A stretch of 64,000 bases of DNA from Leucaena leucocephala (GCA_037074615.1 CM073562.1:15113001-15177000); one strand, 5' to 3'. Counted from the stretch's first letter, positions 33,125 through 46,989 are shown. A program made the numbers and translations. Notes: generated by a model not told the origin, from the sequence alone.

Positions 33125-34125
33125 GGGTGGGTTTAGAAATTCTTTAAATTTAGGTTGTAAAATTTTTTAAAATAAATAGTTATATTTATTGAAAAATATT
33201 TTTGAACCAAATCATAATTTAAAATAAAAGTTTCATATAAGTTAGTCATAGTAGTTTATAGAATAGTAAAAGAGTTTATAGACTAATCAATTGCTATATT
33301 ACCCATATTTTTTCTTATAACATATATACTCTCTCCTTTACACCTTCTCTCATATTTCTTTTATTTTATACACCATCTCTTCTCTTTCATTTATTTTCTG
33401 CATCCTCTTTCATCTCTCATTTTTTTTACACTATCTATCATCTCTCATCTCTCTACTACACAATCTCTCATCTCTTACATCTCCTCTATCCTATATTTAA
33501 TAATTATATCATTTTTTATAATTTACTAATAATAAAAATACTTTTAAAAATAACTATTTAAACATTCATTTATTTAAAACTATTTTTTTTATAAAATCTT
33601 CTCTAAAGCCCTATTTGGTACGGATAATTTGGGGGCCGGGAGAGGAAGGGAGGGATTTTACTCTCCTCCCCTTGTTTAGCTCACTAAAACATTTAGGAGG
33701 GGAGGGAAATTTTTTTAAAATTTTTCCTCCCTTCTAAATTTGCGGGAATTTGGAGGGGAAGTATGATATTATTATTTTATAATATTAATATATTCATAAT
33801 TTTTTTTAATATCATAATATTATTCTTATATTATATTTTATTAAAATTTTCTATAAAATAATATAAGATAAATTTATTTATATAAAAATATTTTTTCTCT
33901 TTCCTTGAACCAAACAAGGTAATATAAAAATCTCTCATTTCTCCTCCCTTAATGTTAATCTAAATAAGATAATAATAAAATTCCTATCTTTCTCTTTCTT
34001 CTATTTTTCTTTATTAGAATATTTTCTCTCTCCTCCTCTCTATTGAGCTAAATATAGTATAAAAATTCTTTTTTAAAATTTATTTCAATTTTTTTTTATA
34101 AGTTATTTTTAAACTCTTATATGGC
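33125..34125 (+). mobile_element. MITE-like element family M1, copy 6, split by a nested insertion
   Basis: The left part (33125-33607) starts gggtgggttta and carries the family body and a CT-rich core (33320-33490). The family tail ('ataaaaattcttttttaaaa', 'aagttatttttaaactctta') resumes only after 34058. The 450 bp between is a different element (see 33608-34058). Confidence 0.65.
33608..34058. mobile_element. Second MITE-like element nested in M1 copy 6
   Basis: Starts gccctatttggtac and contains GGGA-rich and complementary TCCC-rich runs that look like the two arms of a hairpin (33630-33660 'gggggccgggagaggaaggg' against 33661-33690 'ctctcctcccc'; also 33696-33710 against 33725-33736). 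It ends near gctaaatatagt, a weak inverse of the start. No coding capacity. Edges are set from where the host element's family sequence stops and resumes. Confidence 0.55.
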
Positions 34126-35809
34126 CTTCTATTACAAGAAGCAGTTCTTAGATGTTGATACAGGCATGTTAAGGACGCATGGTTGATCAAAAAAATAAAA
34201 GTCATTGAAATTCTATATAATTAAGGATGAATGATTGGCATTTATTTATGTTTGATATTTTTATTTACCCTGAGATATATGGACTACAGAAACTTTAGAA
34301 TCTGTGGTTCCTCGCAAAGCAAGCTTCACATTCAACTTTCCATGCGTCTTGACGTGATAACATTTAAGATAAATAACATTTTTTAATTATATTTTTTTAA
34401 TAATCATTCTTATATTAGTGTAGCTATGAAAAAATAACAAAATATCAACGTCAATTTCTTTAGGTCTTTGTGCTTTGTCTCATTTGAAAGTTTCACTTCC
34501 TTTTCCCCAACGGCCACGGGTGTTAGACTCGGCCCAAACCACTCCTTCACGCTATTCCTTTCTCAAGAATCTCTCAACTTCGTTGCTTTTATTACTCCTA
34601 CATATTTATAATAATTCAAAAAAATAATTTTTCATTAACCAAAATTTTTTTATTTGATTATTTCTTTTAATTAGAGATATAGTAGAGAAGAATAAATCAG
34701 ACAGTACAAAGTCACCTGAAAAAGAGGGTAAATGAGAATAAAAGAGGATGATCAATGACGATATTGGGTAAGGACTTTTATTTGATTATTTTGTTATTAA
34801 TATAGTATGATATTATCATACTATCTATGTAATTTATCTTACTTGATATAATAAGACTTATTATTATTGTTTAATTGTTTAAAATCGATATAACCATTTT
34901 ATATTTTATTTCAAAAAACAAATTTACTAAACTCTAATTTTAAAGTATGCCTCAATATTTTTTCTCATTTTTTAAATATAAAAATTAATTATAATATTTT
35001 ATAAGAAATCTTAATTTAATTTATTTCTTATATTTATTATTTTTCTCAAACTAATTTATATGGCTTATAGTTTGATATATAATTTATCATCACACATGAG
35101 TATTATAGAGAGATCATGTCATATATGTTCTAATAAGTAATATATTTATCTTTTTTAATTTATATGAACTAAATAAATAACTCTTATATTAAATATAATT
35201 ATAATATTTTTTTATCAAAGTAAAAAATTATAAGTTGTATGGTATGTACTAATCTCTTCGATATTAATTATGAGAGTTAAATATAAAGTTTATTTTAATC
35301 TTAAATATAAGACTTTAATATATTTTATATTTTTAATTTTTAATTTTTTCTCATAAAATATCCTTAAATAAACTAATATATAATTAATTAATTTAATTAA
35401 AATTTTTAATATATTTAAATTAGATGAATAGATCTTAATAAATCGAATGTCGTATATAAATATGAGAGATTGAATAAGTTCAAGTTGACTAGATCAGATT
35501 AGATCAAGCTCACTTTCCTCCCTTGATTATTTATGTTCCTTTCACTGTGACACCATCTTCAATTTTGATTTGTGAAGGAACAATTATTTTAACATTTTAA
35601 TAAAATAATGAGTAAATGTGTGTTATCTTAATCATTAAAGTCTCCCGTTAATCACAATTTAGGGCCGAATGCCACCTTGATTAACAACAGAATGATTTAA
35701 GGAAATAACTAAATAAGTTGTTACTTGTCGTCCAATTTACATAGGCATATATGTAAAGAAAATTAATATTTTAATTTGGAAGCTAAAACAAATTTCAATA
35801 TGATTATGT
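34126..35809. other. AT-rich intergenic DNA
   Basis: No gene supported. A less AT-rich stretch at 34440-34590 holds no recognisable exon. Confidence 0.4.
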
Positions 35810-36300
35810 GCGTGTTTGACAAGTGTTAAAATTTAAAATAATTTTTTGCCTTAATTTTAATTTAGAAAAATTTAAAAATAAATAGTTATATTTGGTTAAA
35901 AGGATTTTTAGATAAAATAATAGTTTAAAACTAAAATTTTGCATAAACTATGGAGACTATCTTTTGAAATAGTAAAAGAATTTATAAACTATTTAATTAC
36001 TATTTTACCCTTATTTTTTCACATCATCCCTCATCTCTCTTATCTCTTTTCACCCCTCACTCTTCTTCTTTCTCTTCTCTCTTTTATCTTATATCTTTTT
36101 CACCATTTTTCCTATTTCCTTTATCATATCTCTTACTTTTAATTAAATCATATAATTTTTAGTAATTTACTAATAATAAAAGTATTTATAAAAATAACTA
36201 TTCAACTAATTATTTATTTGAATTTTTTTAAAAATCTTTTTTAAAAGCGGTATAAATTTTTTTTATAATTTTTTTTAAAAAATATATTCAAACGAGTCCT
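35810..36300 (+). mobile_element. MITE-like element family M1, copy 7
   Basis: Starts gcgtgtttgac, ends caaacgagtcct. Has the family phrases 'aaatagttatatttg', 'aatagtaaaagaatttataaac', 'ttttaccctta', a CT-rich core (36020-36130) and 'taatttactaataataaaag'. The 67-codon frame over it is the CT tract. Confidence 0.65.
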
Positions 36301-36438
36301 ATATAAAATAAATAAAGATTTTTTAATATTTTATCAACCATGATGAGCAACTTCCATCGACGAAACACCAATACTTCTCAAGACATGAAAAGTAACAAGC
36401 AAACCCATATTAATTAGCTTTGTTTTATACATAAATAC

Positions 36439-36469
<31 letters not shown>

Positions 36470-39400
36470 CACATATAAAAGTTGAAATTCAAACCCCAAC
36501 TGAAAAAAAAAACGAAAATATTTATGAATTAGTCATAAATAAAAAAATATTTTTTAAGGCGTGCTTCAGCTCCTACTTGCATAAATTAAAGCACCTAAAG
36601 TCTTGAGATTTAAATATAATTATATCATTTTTTTTAATTAAATCATTGAAAATAATCATTCCCAAGTAGTGGTTAGCATTTACCCAATTAAACTCCTCTA
36701 GTTATATGTTGCCTTTACTATTATCTTTTGATTTTGAATTTCATTTGGATCTTTTGCCTACAATCAATGTGTGGAGATTATTGATATAGAATTCGACTTT
36801 TTTTTATATTCATATTAATTGGATGAAAATTATGCTTTACTTAACTTTAAATCTTAATTTTTTTAATTATAAAATATATTAAGAAATTATACAAAACTTA
36901 CTCTTTATATGCCCTTATCTTTTTTTAAAACACACAACACATTCTTGCAGAAAAAATCATTATCATATGAATTCCAAAACCAAAATAAGTTCGATAATTA
37001 ATATGTAGGTAGGTTAGGTTTTGTGAGAAAGATGCTTTTTTTTTTATTAATTTTGCATCAATATTATTAATATGTTTGTATTAATTATAATTTTTAAATG
37101 GAACCTATTATGAGAACATTTTTTGCATGGTATAAGGGCATTGTCCAGTACTTAAAAATACTAATATCTAAGTTTATTTTTATGGAAATGATGCTTTGTT
37201 GATTTAATTTTTATAATGGTATTTATACTTATTCTTATTTAATATGTTAAAAAGTTATCATTTCAATCATAACTTTAAACAAAAAGTTTATCAAAAACTA
37301 GACAGAACAAAATAATGAGATGAATTAAATATATTTTTTTCTATGTCTAATTTAGCTTTGCCAACATAGTAGAGTTAAAAATATTTATAAGAGAGAGAAA
37401 AATGACAGGTGCTAAATTAAAAATTAAAAAAAATTATAGATACCTACAAAATAATTTTCTTTAATATTATTCTTATAGTTCTATTTAGAAGTCGCCTCTA
37501 TTTCAATACGTTATACATAAACAAAAAAAATAAATTTTATTAATTACATTATAAAATTTAATAATTTTTTGATTTTATCTCTATTTAATATATATTACGT
37601 CTTATAAAAATAAAATTGATATAATGATAAATAAAAAATAAAATAATATATTTATATAAAAAAATTATTCTTATCCTATAAATAAGGTCAAAATCAATTT
37701 TCAATAAATACAACGTTAGAGGAAGAGATGTGAAATGGGACCAAGTATTTATTATTATGATTTTTTTTAAAATTAAAGTATTTATTATTATGATTATTGG
37801 AAGGAAAATTATGACTGACATAAAAGGTAAGAGGAAAGTGAGAGGAAAATATCAAAGAGGGGAAGCTATATAATAATGGATGGGAATAGCAAAATTAAAT
37901 ATGAACCATGATTCCTTGAAAGAGAAGCAATAATTCAAATAATCAAATCAAACAAAAAAGGAAAGAATAATGTGCGAGGGAAATGAAGCATGGGGTCCCA
38001 CTCTTGTTTTCATACTGAACATCAACTCCATTAATCACCTGCATTTTCCTCCATCAACTTGATGAGATATTTCAACTGACTCCTGCCCTGCCCTGCCCTT
38101 TCCATTGATTGATTCTCCAGGTAAGGTCATCTCCAACCATACATGTTACATGGCCTCCTCTTCAATGCCCACCCAGCCATTTGGTGGATCTGCTTGTTTC
38201 ATCTGTACCATATGGATCACATTTACTCTATTTAAATTTGTAGGGATAATTATATTTAAGTTACAAAATATAGATAAAATTATAAATAAAATTAAAAATT
38301 CTTATTATGTGTTTCTTAATTGCTCTTAAGTAAAACAAAAGGTTGAGATCTAGCTTTTTATTATTAAAAAAACAAATGAGGAAATATCATTTTACTAGAA
38401 CTCATACCTTATATCAGATTTTTATTCGGTATTATCTTTTTCTCTTTTTAAAACCCTCTAATTTTACTTTATTAATAAAATTAGCTTATATAGAGTGCTA
38501 ATGATTTAACAAAATAAAATTATGGTATAACAATACTAATAAAATAAATTTAAATAATTTAATAAAGATAAAAAAGAGTACATATGTCAAAATAAAAATC
38601 GAGAAAATAGTATACGTATATTGGGCAATAATTTTCTTAAAAAATAAATTAAAATATTATTTTTTTTGATAATTAGTGCAATAATAATATAATTTTGTAT
38701 GTTATTTTTTTTTAAAAAAATGTAATTGAAAAATAAATATGTATATTACATAAGACCGTGAAGATGAAAAGCACATGTTAAGCATATGCACCAAACATAC
38801 CTGTCATCTAGAATTTGTGAGACTTGTCATTTTCTCTTTATCTCTTGTAGCAAGGCACAAATTTAATTTTAAAATAGGAAAAATTGAGAAAAGTCCTTCT
38901 ATAGAAAATTTTATTAATAAAAATTACGTGGTAAATTTTTATATATGAGAAGTATTGATATTCATTTTTATATATAAAACAAGTTAATAGGAGACCCTAT
39001 TTTTTTTTTCTTTGAAAAAAGAATACATCTAATAATAGTTTGGTTTGCTATTGCCTTGTTATACAGACACCCATTTAAATTTAAAATCAATTATTGTTAT
39101 AATGGGAAATGGGAAAAAGGGTGTGGAGTGGATTAAACGCAGGTAATGATATGAGCGTTGAAACGAAGATAGAGGGAATGTGAAGAGGGAGTAATTGGGA
39201 GGGACCATAGAAATGGGAAGAAACAAACAATAATAATATTTCTGCCAATATGAAAAAGATGAAAGCAAAGTTCATATCTAAGCATATCTTTATAAATATG
39301 CAAGGAATCGTATCTTTGTAGGAATCTTCTATTTTTCGATCTTATTAACACTATATTTTAGACTAATTTATTTTAAAAAAATTCGCTATCTAAACATTAA

Positions 39401-39475
39401 ATTATATTTACCCTCTCTACACGGCTTTTCTATGAGAAGAGTCTAAATAATAAGGGATTGTTGATTATGACGTAA
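36301..39475. other. AT-rich intergenic DNA with scattered repeats
   Basis: No gene supported. Holds an (ACAT)n/(AT)n microsatellite at 36435-36469, the AT-rich repeat near 37530-37690 shared with about 14.4 kb, and a more balanced patch at 37975-38230 without splice or family signals. Small frames at 39059-39351 overlap each other and look random. Confidence 0.4.
36435..36469. repeat. (ACAT)n/(AT)n microsatellite
   Basis: Four ACAT units followed by about nine AT units. Confidence 0.85.
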
Positions 39476-39977
39476 GGGTATTTTTAAATAAGAATTTAGA
39501 AAAAGGTCTACAAACAAAAAATTTAAATAAATTTTAGAAAAAAGTTTTTTAGCAAAAAATTTATGAAAATAATTGGTTGTAAATAAATGAATATTTATAT
39601 AATTATTACTATAATAATTTTATAATTAAAAAATAGTATTATTTTATTAAAAATACATGAGAGGAGAGACGATAGAGACAAAAATAAGAGAAATAGTAAA
39701 AAATAAAGAGGAGAGAGGAGACAGAGTAGATAAGTGATACGAGAAAATAGAGTATAAAAAAAATAAAAATAAAATAATAATTATATAGTATATAAATTAT
39801 TTTGCTATTTTAAAAGCTAGTATAAGTAACTTATTAAAATTATAGTTTTAAATTATAATTTAATTTAAAAATATTTTTAAATAAATATAACTATTTATTT
39901 TTAAAAAAATTAAATTAAAATTTGAGTTAGATTTTTTTTTTAAATCTAGGTTAATAGGGTTTTTCAAACACGCACAT
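39476..39977 (-). mobile_element. MITE-like element family M1, copy 8
   Basis: GA-rich core at 39655-39745 flanked by minus-strand family phrases ('ataataattatatagtatata', 'ttatagttttaaattataat', 'ataactattta'), ending tcaaacacgcac, the inverse of copy 7's gcgtgtttga start. More diverged than the others. Confidence 0.6.
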
Positions 39978-41269
39978 GATTATAAAAACATAACAAAAGA
40001 AAAAAAAACTATTTTAAAATAAGTCAAAATTGGGAGGGAATCAGATTTAAACATGCATGTATGATGATTGAATGGTTGATTGAGGAAAATAGGATACAAT
40101 TGCACGTTAGGGGAAGAGATGTGAGGTGTACTTGATTTGTTGTACAGTGAGTATACACACACACATATATATATAAACACACAGAGACACTATATCTATA
40201 TGTACAACGTGTCACTCACCATCCATCCCATACTCGTAAAAAATCTCAATGTCTCAACCAACGATTTCCCTCCATCCTAATCCTATCATCTCTCCCCACT
40301 TTATAAACACACACACCACTCTCTTGTTCAAATTAGAGGTGAAGTTATGAAAAAATTATATTAATTTACCTAAATAATTAAAAAAATATTGAAAAGCTTC
40401 AGTTTGAAATTTTTTTATCTTAAATATATGAATTCTAAGTATTGATACCCTTTTAATAATTTTTTCAGAATATCAATATTTTTTATATATAAAAATATAT
40501 TATCAAATTTTCAGGAAGGGGTTTTTCATATAACTTATTTCAATTTTGAATCATTTCTTAATAATTTATTTTGTTTGAATTATGGCTTATAATTTGATAA
40601 AACAATTATCTTTAAGTGCAAAATTTCTTAATGTCTGCCCAACGAATTCTAATGAATGACTTCTTTTCCTATTATCACGTGTCTGTGTGTACACAAAGCT
40701 AATATATATTTCTTTATTTAGAATATTTTTTTGTAAAAATCCTACAAAATATCATTTAAATTTTAAAATTCCAGATCAAGAATTCCTAAAAATATATATT
40801 GTTATTTGCTTATTAAATGTAGCCCATAGTTATTAAAATATAGGAAGTAAAATTTTATTTAAAATTTTAAAATTTAAGTTGTATTTTTATAGAAATTTTC
40901 TATAATAATTTTTTTTATCCACGGTCATATCATTTTTAAATTAATATAGCTAAATTTTTTTTCACCTTTTGATTTATCTTTTTGATATTTATAGCATATT
41001 TTTTTTATTTTTCTTAACAAATATACTTTTTAATTTGTTTAAATAACGCGTATGTCCCATGGGTCAAGTTGCATAAATTTTTTGGCCTTTTTGTTGCAAC
41101 TTGAAAAATAATTAGTTTACAAATCATTTAAAATTTTATAAAAAATGATTTATTATTTAGAGGTATTTAAAAAATGATATTATATTATGTTTTATTTTTT
41201 GCTTCAATGCATAAAACTTCATAAAATTTGAGTCAAATACACGTAACATCTATAACTTTTAAAAATTTA
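39978..41269. other. AT-rich intergenic DNA
   Basis: No gene supported. Short (CA)n/(TA)n mixture at about 40155-40172. Confidence 0.4.
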
Positions 41270-41274
41270 AATTA

Positions 41275-41700
41275 AAGACCCTAATATTTTATATTTTAAT
41301 TATTAAGTTACTAATATTAAAATTGCCATCAAATTTAACAAATTTTATTATATAAATTTTTTTATATTTTTTTATTATATATCACATCATTTAAAACAAT
41401 AATACTTTTAAATAGTTTATATTTTTTATTTACGTAATATATAATCAAATAAATATTTTAAATACTTTTTAAGTATCTAAAAAATAAATTAAATTATATG
41501 TCAGGATCAAATTTTATTTAAATATTTTACATTTTTAAAGTATTTAAAAACATAAAATTATATGTCAAGTATTAAATATTATTTTGAAATGATGTGATAT
41601 ATAATAAAAAATATAAAAATTATTACATAACAAAATCTATTAACTTGAAAGGCAAATGCTTAATATTCAAAATATTGAATATTATAGTTTTAATTTAACT
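41275..41700. mobile_element. Foldback element with long imperfect inverted arms
   Basis: The left arm (about 41285-41405, with 'ttattatatatcacatcatt') pairs with the right arm (about 41578-41695, with 'aatgatgtgatatataataa') in inverse orientation. Each arm is roughly 110-120 bp, very AT-rich, with a loop of about 175 bp that itself repeats an 'aaattatatgtcag/caag' phrase. Could be a foldback MITE or the source of a hairpin RNA. A related half-arm may lie at about 46700-46790. Confidence 0.6.
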
Positions 41701-42190
41701 TTTTAAAAATTAAAAAAATTTAATAATAAAAAAAATATTTTTACTTTCCTTAATAATATCCCTTTATTTTGATTGACACTTCCTTGCCTATATTATTTTC
41801 ATGAGTTCTTAAAAATAATTAGACATTTGATTTATTTTAAAATTTAATAATTTTTATAATATTAAATAAACATTTTAAATATCTTAAAATGATTTTTTAA
41901 AACATAATACTCCTCTAGTCCTATTTTAATATATATAAAATATTATTCTCCTAATTTTATTTATAAAATATAGAGAGAGAATATATTTTCTGCTATTAAA
42001 TTTTCTATATAAGTATACAATTTTATTTTTATTTATTATTTAGTTTACTTTGTTGTCTTAGATATACAATATATATTAGATATAAAAAAAAGTTCAAAAA
42101 CTGTTAAATTTTAAGATAGAATTATAAAATTTATTTTTTTTAATTATCATAAAATATATTATAAGTAGTAACAAATGAGTATAACAATAA
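41701..42190. other. AT-rich intergenic DNA
   Basis: No feature beyond low-complexity AT sequence. Confidence 0.4.
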
Positions 42191-42199
42191 GGGCCAGGC

Positions 42200-42960
42200 A
42201 TATTCAATGTATATCAATCATACACATATGGCAGACATGCACCATAAATACTTTTCAGTTATGGAGATCTCGTTTGCAACGTTTCATTTCCCAAACGGGC
42301 CCCACAAGTTTGTCTCCCGACATCTATCTTACGCTCTAAGATATGACCATTTCACCCAATTGAACCGAATAATTTTTAAATCTCCAAACAATGATAGTCG
42401 TCGTGGACGCAAAAGTCAGATCACCAATCCACAAAACGTTGAACCACATGTTCCCGAAAACCCAAAAAAGTAAAAACGCCAAATATTTTTATTTTAATAC
42501 ACATTTTTTAAAAAATAATCTGTGTCGGCAGAAGATGTGATCTAACAGATGGGAAGCGGGATTCAGATTCAGATCCAGCGGACACGTCATGGCCAAGTAG
42601 GAGCGTGTGGCATTAGTAAAATTTAGAGCGGAAGGTAGGGGTACATGCGTAAATTCAGGGGCCACGAATGATGGTTTTGCTTTACCCAACTGACAGGTCA
42701 ATTATACCAGCATGTGACCCGTCTTATTATGCCACCTCATCGCACGTGTCAGGCGCCCATCGTCACCGGGAGAGCCGGGAAAAATTAATTGCCGCGAGAC
42801 CCCACTTGCAACCGCTTGGCAAGTGGTCCAACCGTACACGTGTCGGTCGACCCGATTTGAAGTGGCGCCAAGCATGCCTCCCAAGTCCATAACCGGACTC
42901 GTGTACGATTTTGAATTTTCCTGGTTCCTCTTTCCTTGAACTTTGTGTGAACTTTGTCGC
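42200..42960. promoter_or_regulatory. GC-richer island with ABRE/G-box words, no gene attached
   Basis: About 760 bp of near-balanced composition inside AT-rich DNA. Contains CACGTGTC at 42743-42750 and ACACGTGTC at 42836-42844 (ABRE/G-box cores) among words such as ggtcaattat and gtcggtcgacc. Overlapping frames on both strands (42489-42962, 42207-42473) show no recognisable family and no shared reading. It could be a distal promoter or enhancer, a remnant of a decayed gene's promoter, or a non-coding RNA locus. No neighbouring start codon within 5 kb is supported. Confidence 0.4.
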
Positions 42961-45249
42961 ATTAAAAATCTGTTTTCTTCGTATATGACTTGCGCATATA
43001 TAATATATAATAAAAAATATATTTATATCGTAAGTTATATTTTTTTGTATTATTAATTTTTATTATAAATAATTTCTTAATTTTTTTATAAATGGACAGT
43101 GAATTATAGGGTTGTCTAATCTATTTAAATAATTTTGTATAAAAAATATATGTTTCTATTTTAATTTTATAATAGCATTTAGGGGGCGGATGTACATTGA
43201 TTATTTGATAGTGAGTAAGAGACTTATTCTTCTAAATTAAAATATTTTGCATAAATATTAAATATATTGTTTTTTCCTGCAAACCATGACGGCATCAATT
43301 TTTTATGGGAGGCTTTTGATAAATCATATATAATATTATAATGAATATTAAATATAATTATCTAAATATAAAATATTTATTAATTATTAGGCCTTATTTA
43401 TTGTGCAATCTTTTCTATATACTCTTTTTTAAGTATCTAAAAAACTATAGTTAAATCTTTATATTCCTTCAAATATTTTAAAATTCTTTTTAATTCTCAA
43501 AAATCAAGTTATATATATTCTCTTAAAAAGTTAAAAAACCCAATTATTTTGTCGCATAAGTATGAACCATAACGTTTTACAGAAACACTTACTATGTCAC
43601 TTTATTTTATTTTCTAAAAATATTTAAATTAATCATATATTTTTTTAATTTTTAATATAATATTTATTTAACTAATTTAATTAAATTAATTAAATTAATT
43701 AATATAATATAATTTTTTAAAATAATATAACCTCTTTCTTAATTATCTTTCTCCTTATCTTACCTAATCATTATGAAAGATTATTAATAAAAATAATTTA
43801 AAAATATATAAATATATATAAATTATTTTATTTTTATGATTAATATTAAATTTTTAATTAAATTTTATATTAATAATTAGAAGAAAAAGATCAAAAAGTA
43901 AATCTATTAATATGTGGTTCATGAAATATCATGATATCTTTTAAATATGCGCGAAATATTCTAAAATAAAAATGAATTAAATTTTAAATAAATTCAAAAT
44001 GTAACCTATAAAATAAATCAACCTCATTTTAAAATGTATAATTTATCTAAGGCATTGGAAGTAGTAATATTTAAAATTCTAATGTAACTACTTAATTATT
44101 AAAAAAATCAATGAAGATTTATTTAAAATATAAAAAATGTTTTACAAAAAAAAAATGAAATGAGTGGAAACCACTTCGGGGAATCGGTTCGATCCGGCTC
44201 CACTTATTTTGCTAGGTTGGAATGAAGTGTGCTGTCGGCCCTACATCACCCTCGCCGTTTGCGTATTTTTTAAGTTTTTATTTGTTGTTTGGTATACTAT
44301 TTTTTTTTTTTAATTTTTAAATGTTTTTTAATTCTAAATTGGCTAGTTACCTTAGTAGCACGTTTCCCGCCGTATTTGGATGAGATTTGGGTTCAAACCG
44401 GCGGTTGACATTTTGTGCATTTAAATTATATCAAATCCAAAAAATAAAAAAACATTATAGGGTTTTGAGTAATTATTTAAAAATAATTTTATTTGACAGG
44501 AGGAGAATTTTCTGATTATTTATATGTTTGTGTTTTGATAATAATAATAATTAAATATCTAATTTATGAGATACGGGGAGAGTCGTTGGGGAAGTGAAGG
44601 CTCATTGCAATATTAGAAGTGGGCCCCGCCTGTGGCGAGACACCTAGGTGGGGCCAGACATGGTAAGGACGAGAAGACAGAGAACACTGGATCGTCCTTG
44701 ACAAGGGAATTCGGAAATCGCATAAACAACTATTTTTGTTTTTAGATTTTTAGCCATCGCTGAGAAATTCTTATCTTAAAAGAAACGTGATTGTTTTGTT
44801 AGAGAAAATAAATTCCAATACATTAGATAAAAATAGAGAATATATAATTGTCAAATTTGATTATTATTTACTTTTTAATAATTAAATTATATTTTTCAAT
44901 TTTCCATAAAACAGTGGAAAAAATTCTAATGTAATTTGTTGGACCACAAGATACTCTAGTTATATTATTTATTTATTAGGTGATGGCTATTGAGAGGGAT
45001 GAAATAAAATTTTTCCTTGCCAATTTAAAGAATGTGGGCTCAATTTTCTTGTAATTTTATATTGTTAATGGCTACATTTCTAAATCTAAATACCTTTTTA
45101 CGTCATCAGATCTAATTATACAATGAAATATTTAATTTCGTATTCTTCATTGCCTTAGGTAAAAATAAATTAAAAAATTGTCTGAATGTTGATATATGTG
45201 CATAATCATCCCTCAATTTCTTTTTATGTGCAACCACGCAAATTGTGGT
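42961..45249. other. AT-rich intergenic DNA
   Basis: Two short balanced patches (44160-44275 and 44560-44715) carry no recognisable exon. No gene supported. Confidence 0.4.
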
Positions 45250-45731
45250 TTTATAAACTCTTTTAAATAAATTTTAAATTTTAAAATTTTTTAAAATAAA
45301 TAATTATATTTATTAACAGATTTTTAGATCAAACTATAATTTAGAACTAAGGTTTCAGATAAACTAATCAGAGTAGTTTATGGAATAATAAAAGAGTTTA
45401 TAAACTAACCAATTACTATATTATTTCTAATTTTTTTTATACTATCCCTCATTTCTCCTATTTTTTCTTATACCCCCTCTCTCTCATATTTTTTTTTACA
45501 CCCCTCTTCTTTATTTTATTACACAATCTCTCATCTCTTATCTCTCCCAATTTAATATTCATACATTTTTTTATAATTTATTAATAATAAAAATATTTTT
45601 AAAAATAACTATCCCAATATTCATTTATTTAAATATTTTTTTATAAACTATTTTTCAAAAACTCTTTTTTATAAGTTATTTAAAAACTTTTTTTTAAATA
45701 TTATTTTTAAAATTCTATTCAAATGGTCTTA
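45250..45731 (+). mobile_element. MITE-like element family M1, copy 9
   Basis: Family body with 'aaggtttcagataaactaatc', 'gaataataaaagagtttata', a CT-rich core (45440-45550), 'ataatttattaataataaaa' and the end 'caaatggtctta'. Confidence 0.65.
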
Positions 45732-46989
45732 TGTGTCGTTTAAGATATGAGTGCATGAGTTAATAAAAATACTAACAAATAACTTAATTTAGTAACTATT
45801 AATAGTATCATAAGTTTGTTAGTCAATTAGTAGCATAACTTGTTACATGACTTTAGGCAAGAGATGATGGCTGCAGGTAACAGAAATAAAGAATATTATA
45901 ATGTTGGGGAAATGTCTCGGTTGGAATTGTTTTTTAGAAGGATCTAGAGTATCCTCCGCCACTTTTTCTTTTTTCTTTTTTTAATTTATCATGCCATTTT
46001 TATTAATAAGTTTTTTAATGAGTATTTTTTTCTATTTTTCTTCATTAATTAATTTACGAGTGAAAATATCTAAATGTTTATTAATAAGCTGTGATATTCA
46101 CATAGTCTTAATTTTTTATTAATTAATTTTAAGAAGATAAAATTTTACAAAAATTGAGAGCAGGGAGCATGGAGTGGTGGGAACACACCGGTATTTGACT
46201 ATTCGGTGGGGCGGGTGGATCTGTGAACTACATCTAATTTCTGTAATCTCTTGGTAACATGAAACGATTAATCTTAATTAATTAATGTTTAATCTTATCA
46301 ATTATCGCAACCATTTTATAAGACTCCAATCTTATCATGTTTATTTTTCTTTCCATCTGCCACGTGGGCATCGACCAATCAACGGCGGTTTAATGGTTTG
46401 TCAATTGCTATAGATATCAAGCCGCCAGAAAAAAAAAGAGGCAATAAACAAACCGGCCAACAATAACGGACTAATGTGTCTTGCATTTATATCCTACTCT
46501 CCCCTAGGCGGCATAGTTAATTACTTTATATTATATTATTTATAAATAATTTATAGAATATTTTATATAAATTAATAAAAAAAATTAAAAATTTATTAAT
46601 TCTACTTTAAAATTTAATTAAATTTTGACCTTAACTCTATCTAATACATATTATTTTGATATAATAAATGTCAAATATTAATTTTTAAATAATATACTAT
46701 ATAATAGAAAAATTATAACATAACAAAAAATAATAATTTTAATGATAAGAATTTAATAATTAAAATATAAAATATTAAAAATTTAAATTTAAAAATTTTA
46801 AAATAAAAATATTATATTTGACTTTCAGTAAATTTTATATATTTTAGCCTGTATCCTATACACTTGCTAGTCTTAGGTGTTTTTCTTCTTTTTGATGGCT
46901 ACTGCGTGGGAGGGAAAATCTTGTTTCTATCTATTTTATTTGAAAAGTCCAAGACATTTTGAATTATTGACAGTCTAATCTGTTAGGAG
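45732..46989. other. Intergenic DNA with a small balanced island
   Basis: 46155-46500 is less AT-rich and has a CACGTGGG G-box word at 46361-46368. No exon or gene family recognised. Confidence 0.4.

Noticed and set aside
42489..42962. Three overlapping frames in the GC-richer island
   Set aside because: They occupy both strands and different frames over the same DNA, as expected by chance when AT content falls; none shows a known motif.
44150..44220. GGTTCGATCC word resembling a tRNA T-loop
   Set aside because: No D-arm, anticodon arm or acceptor stem can be built around it.
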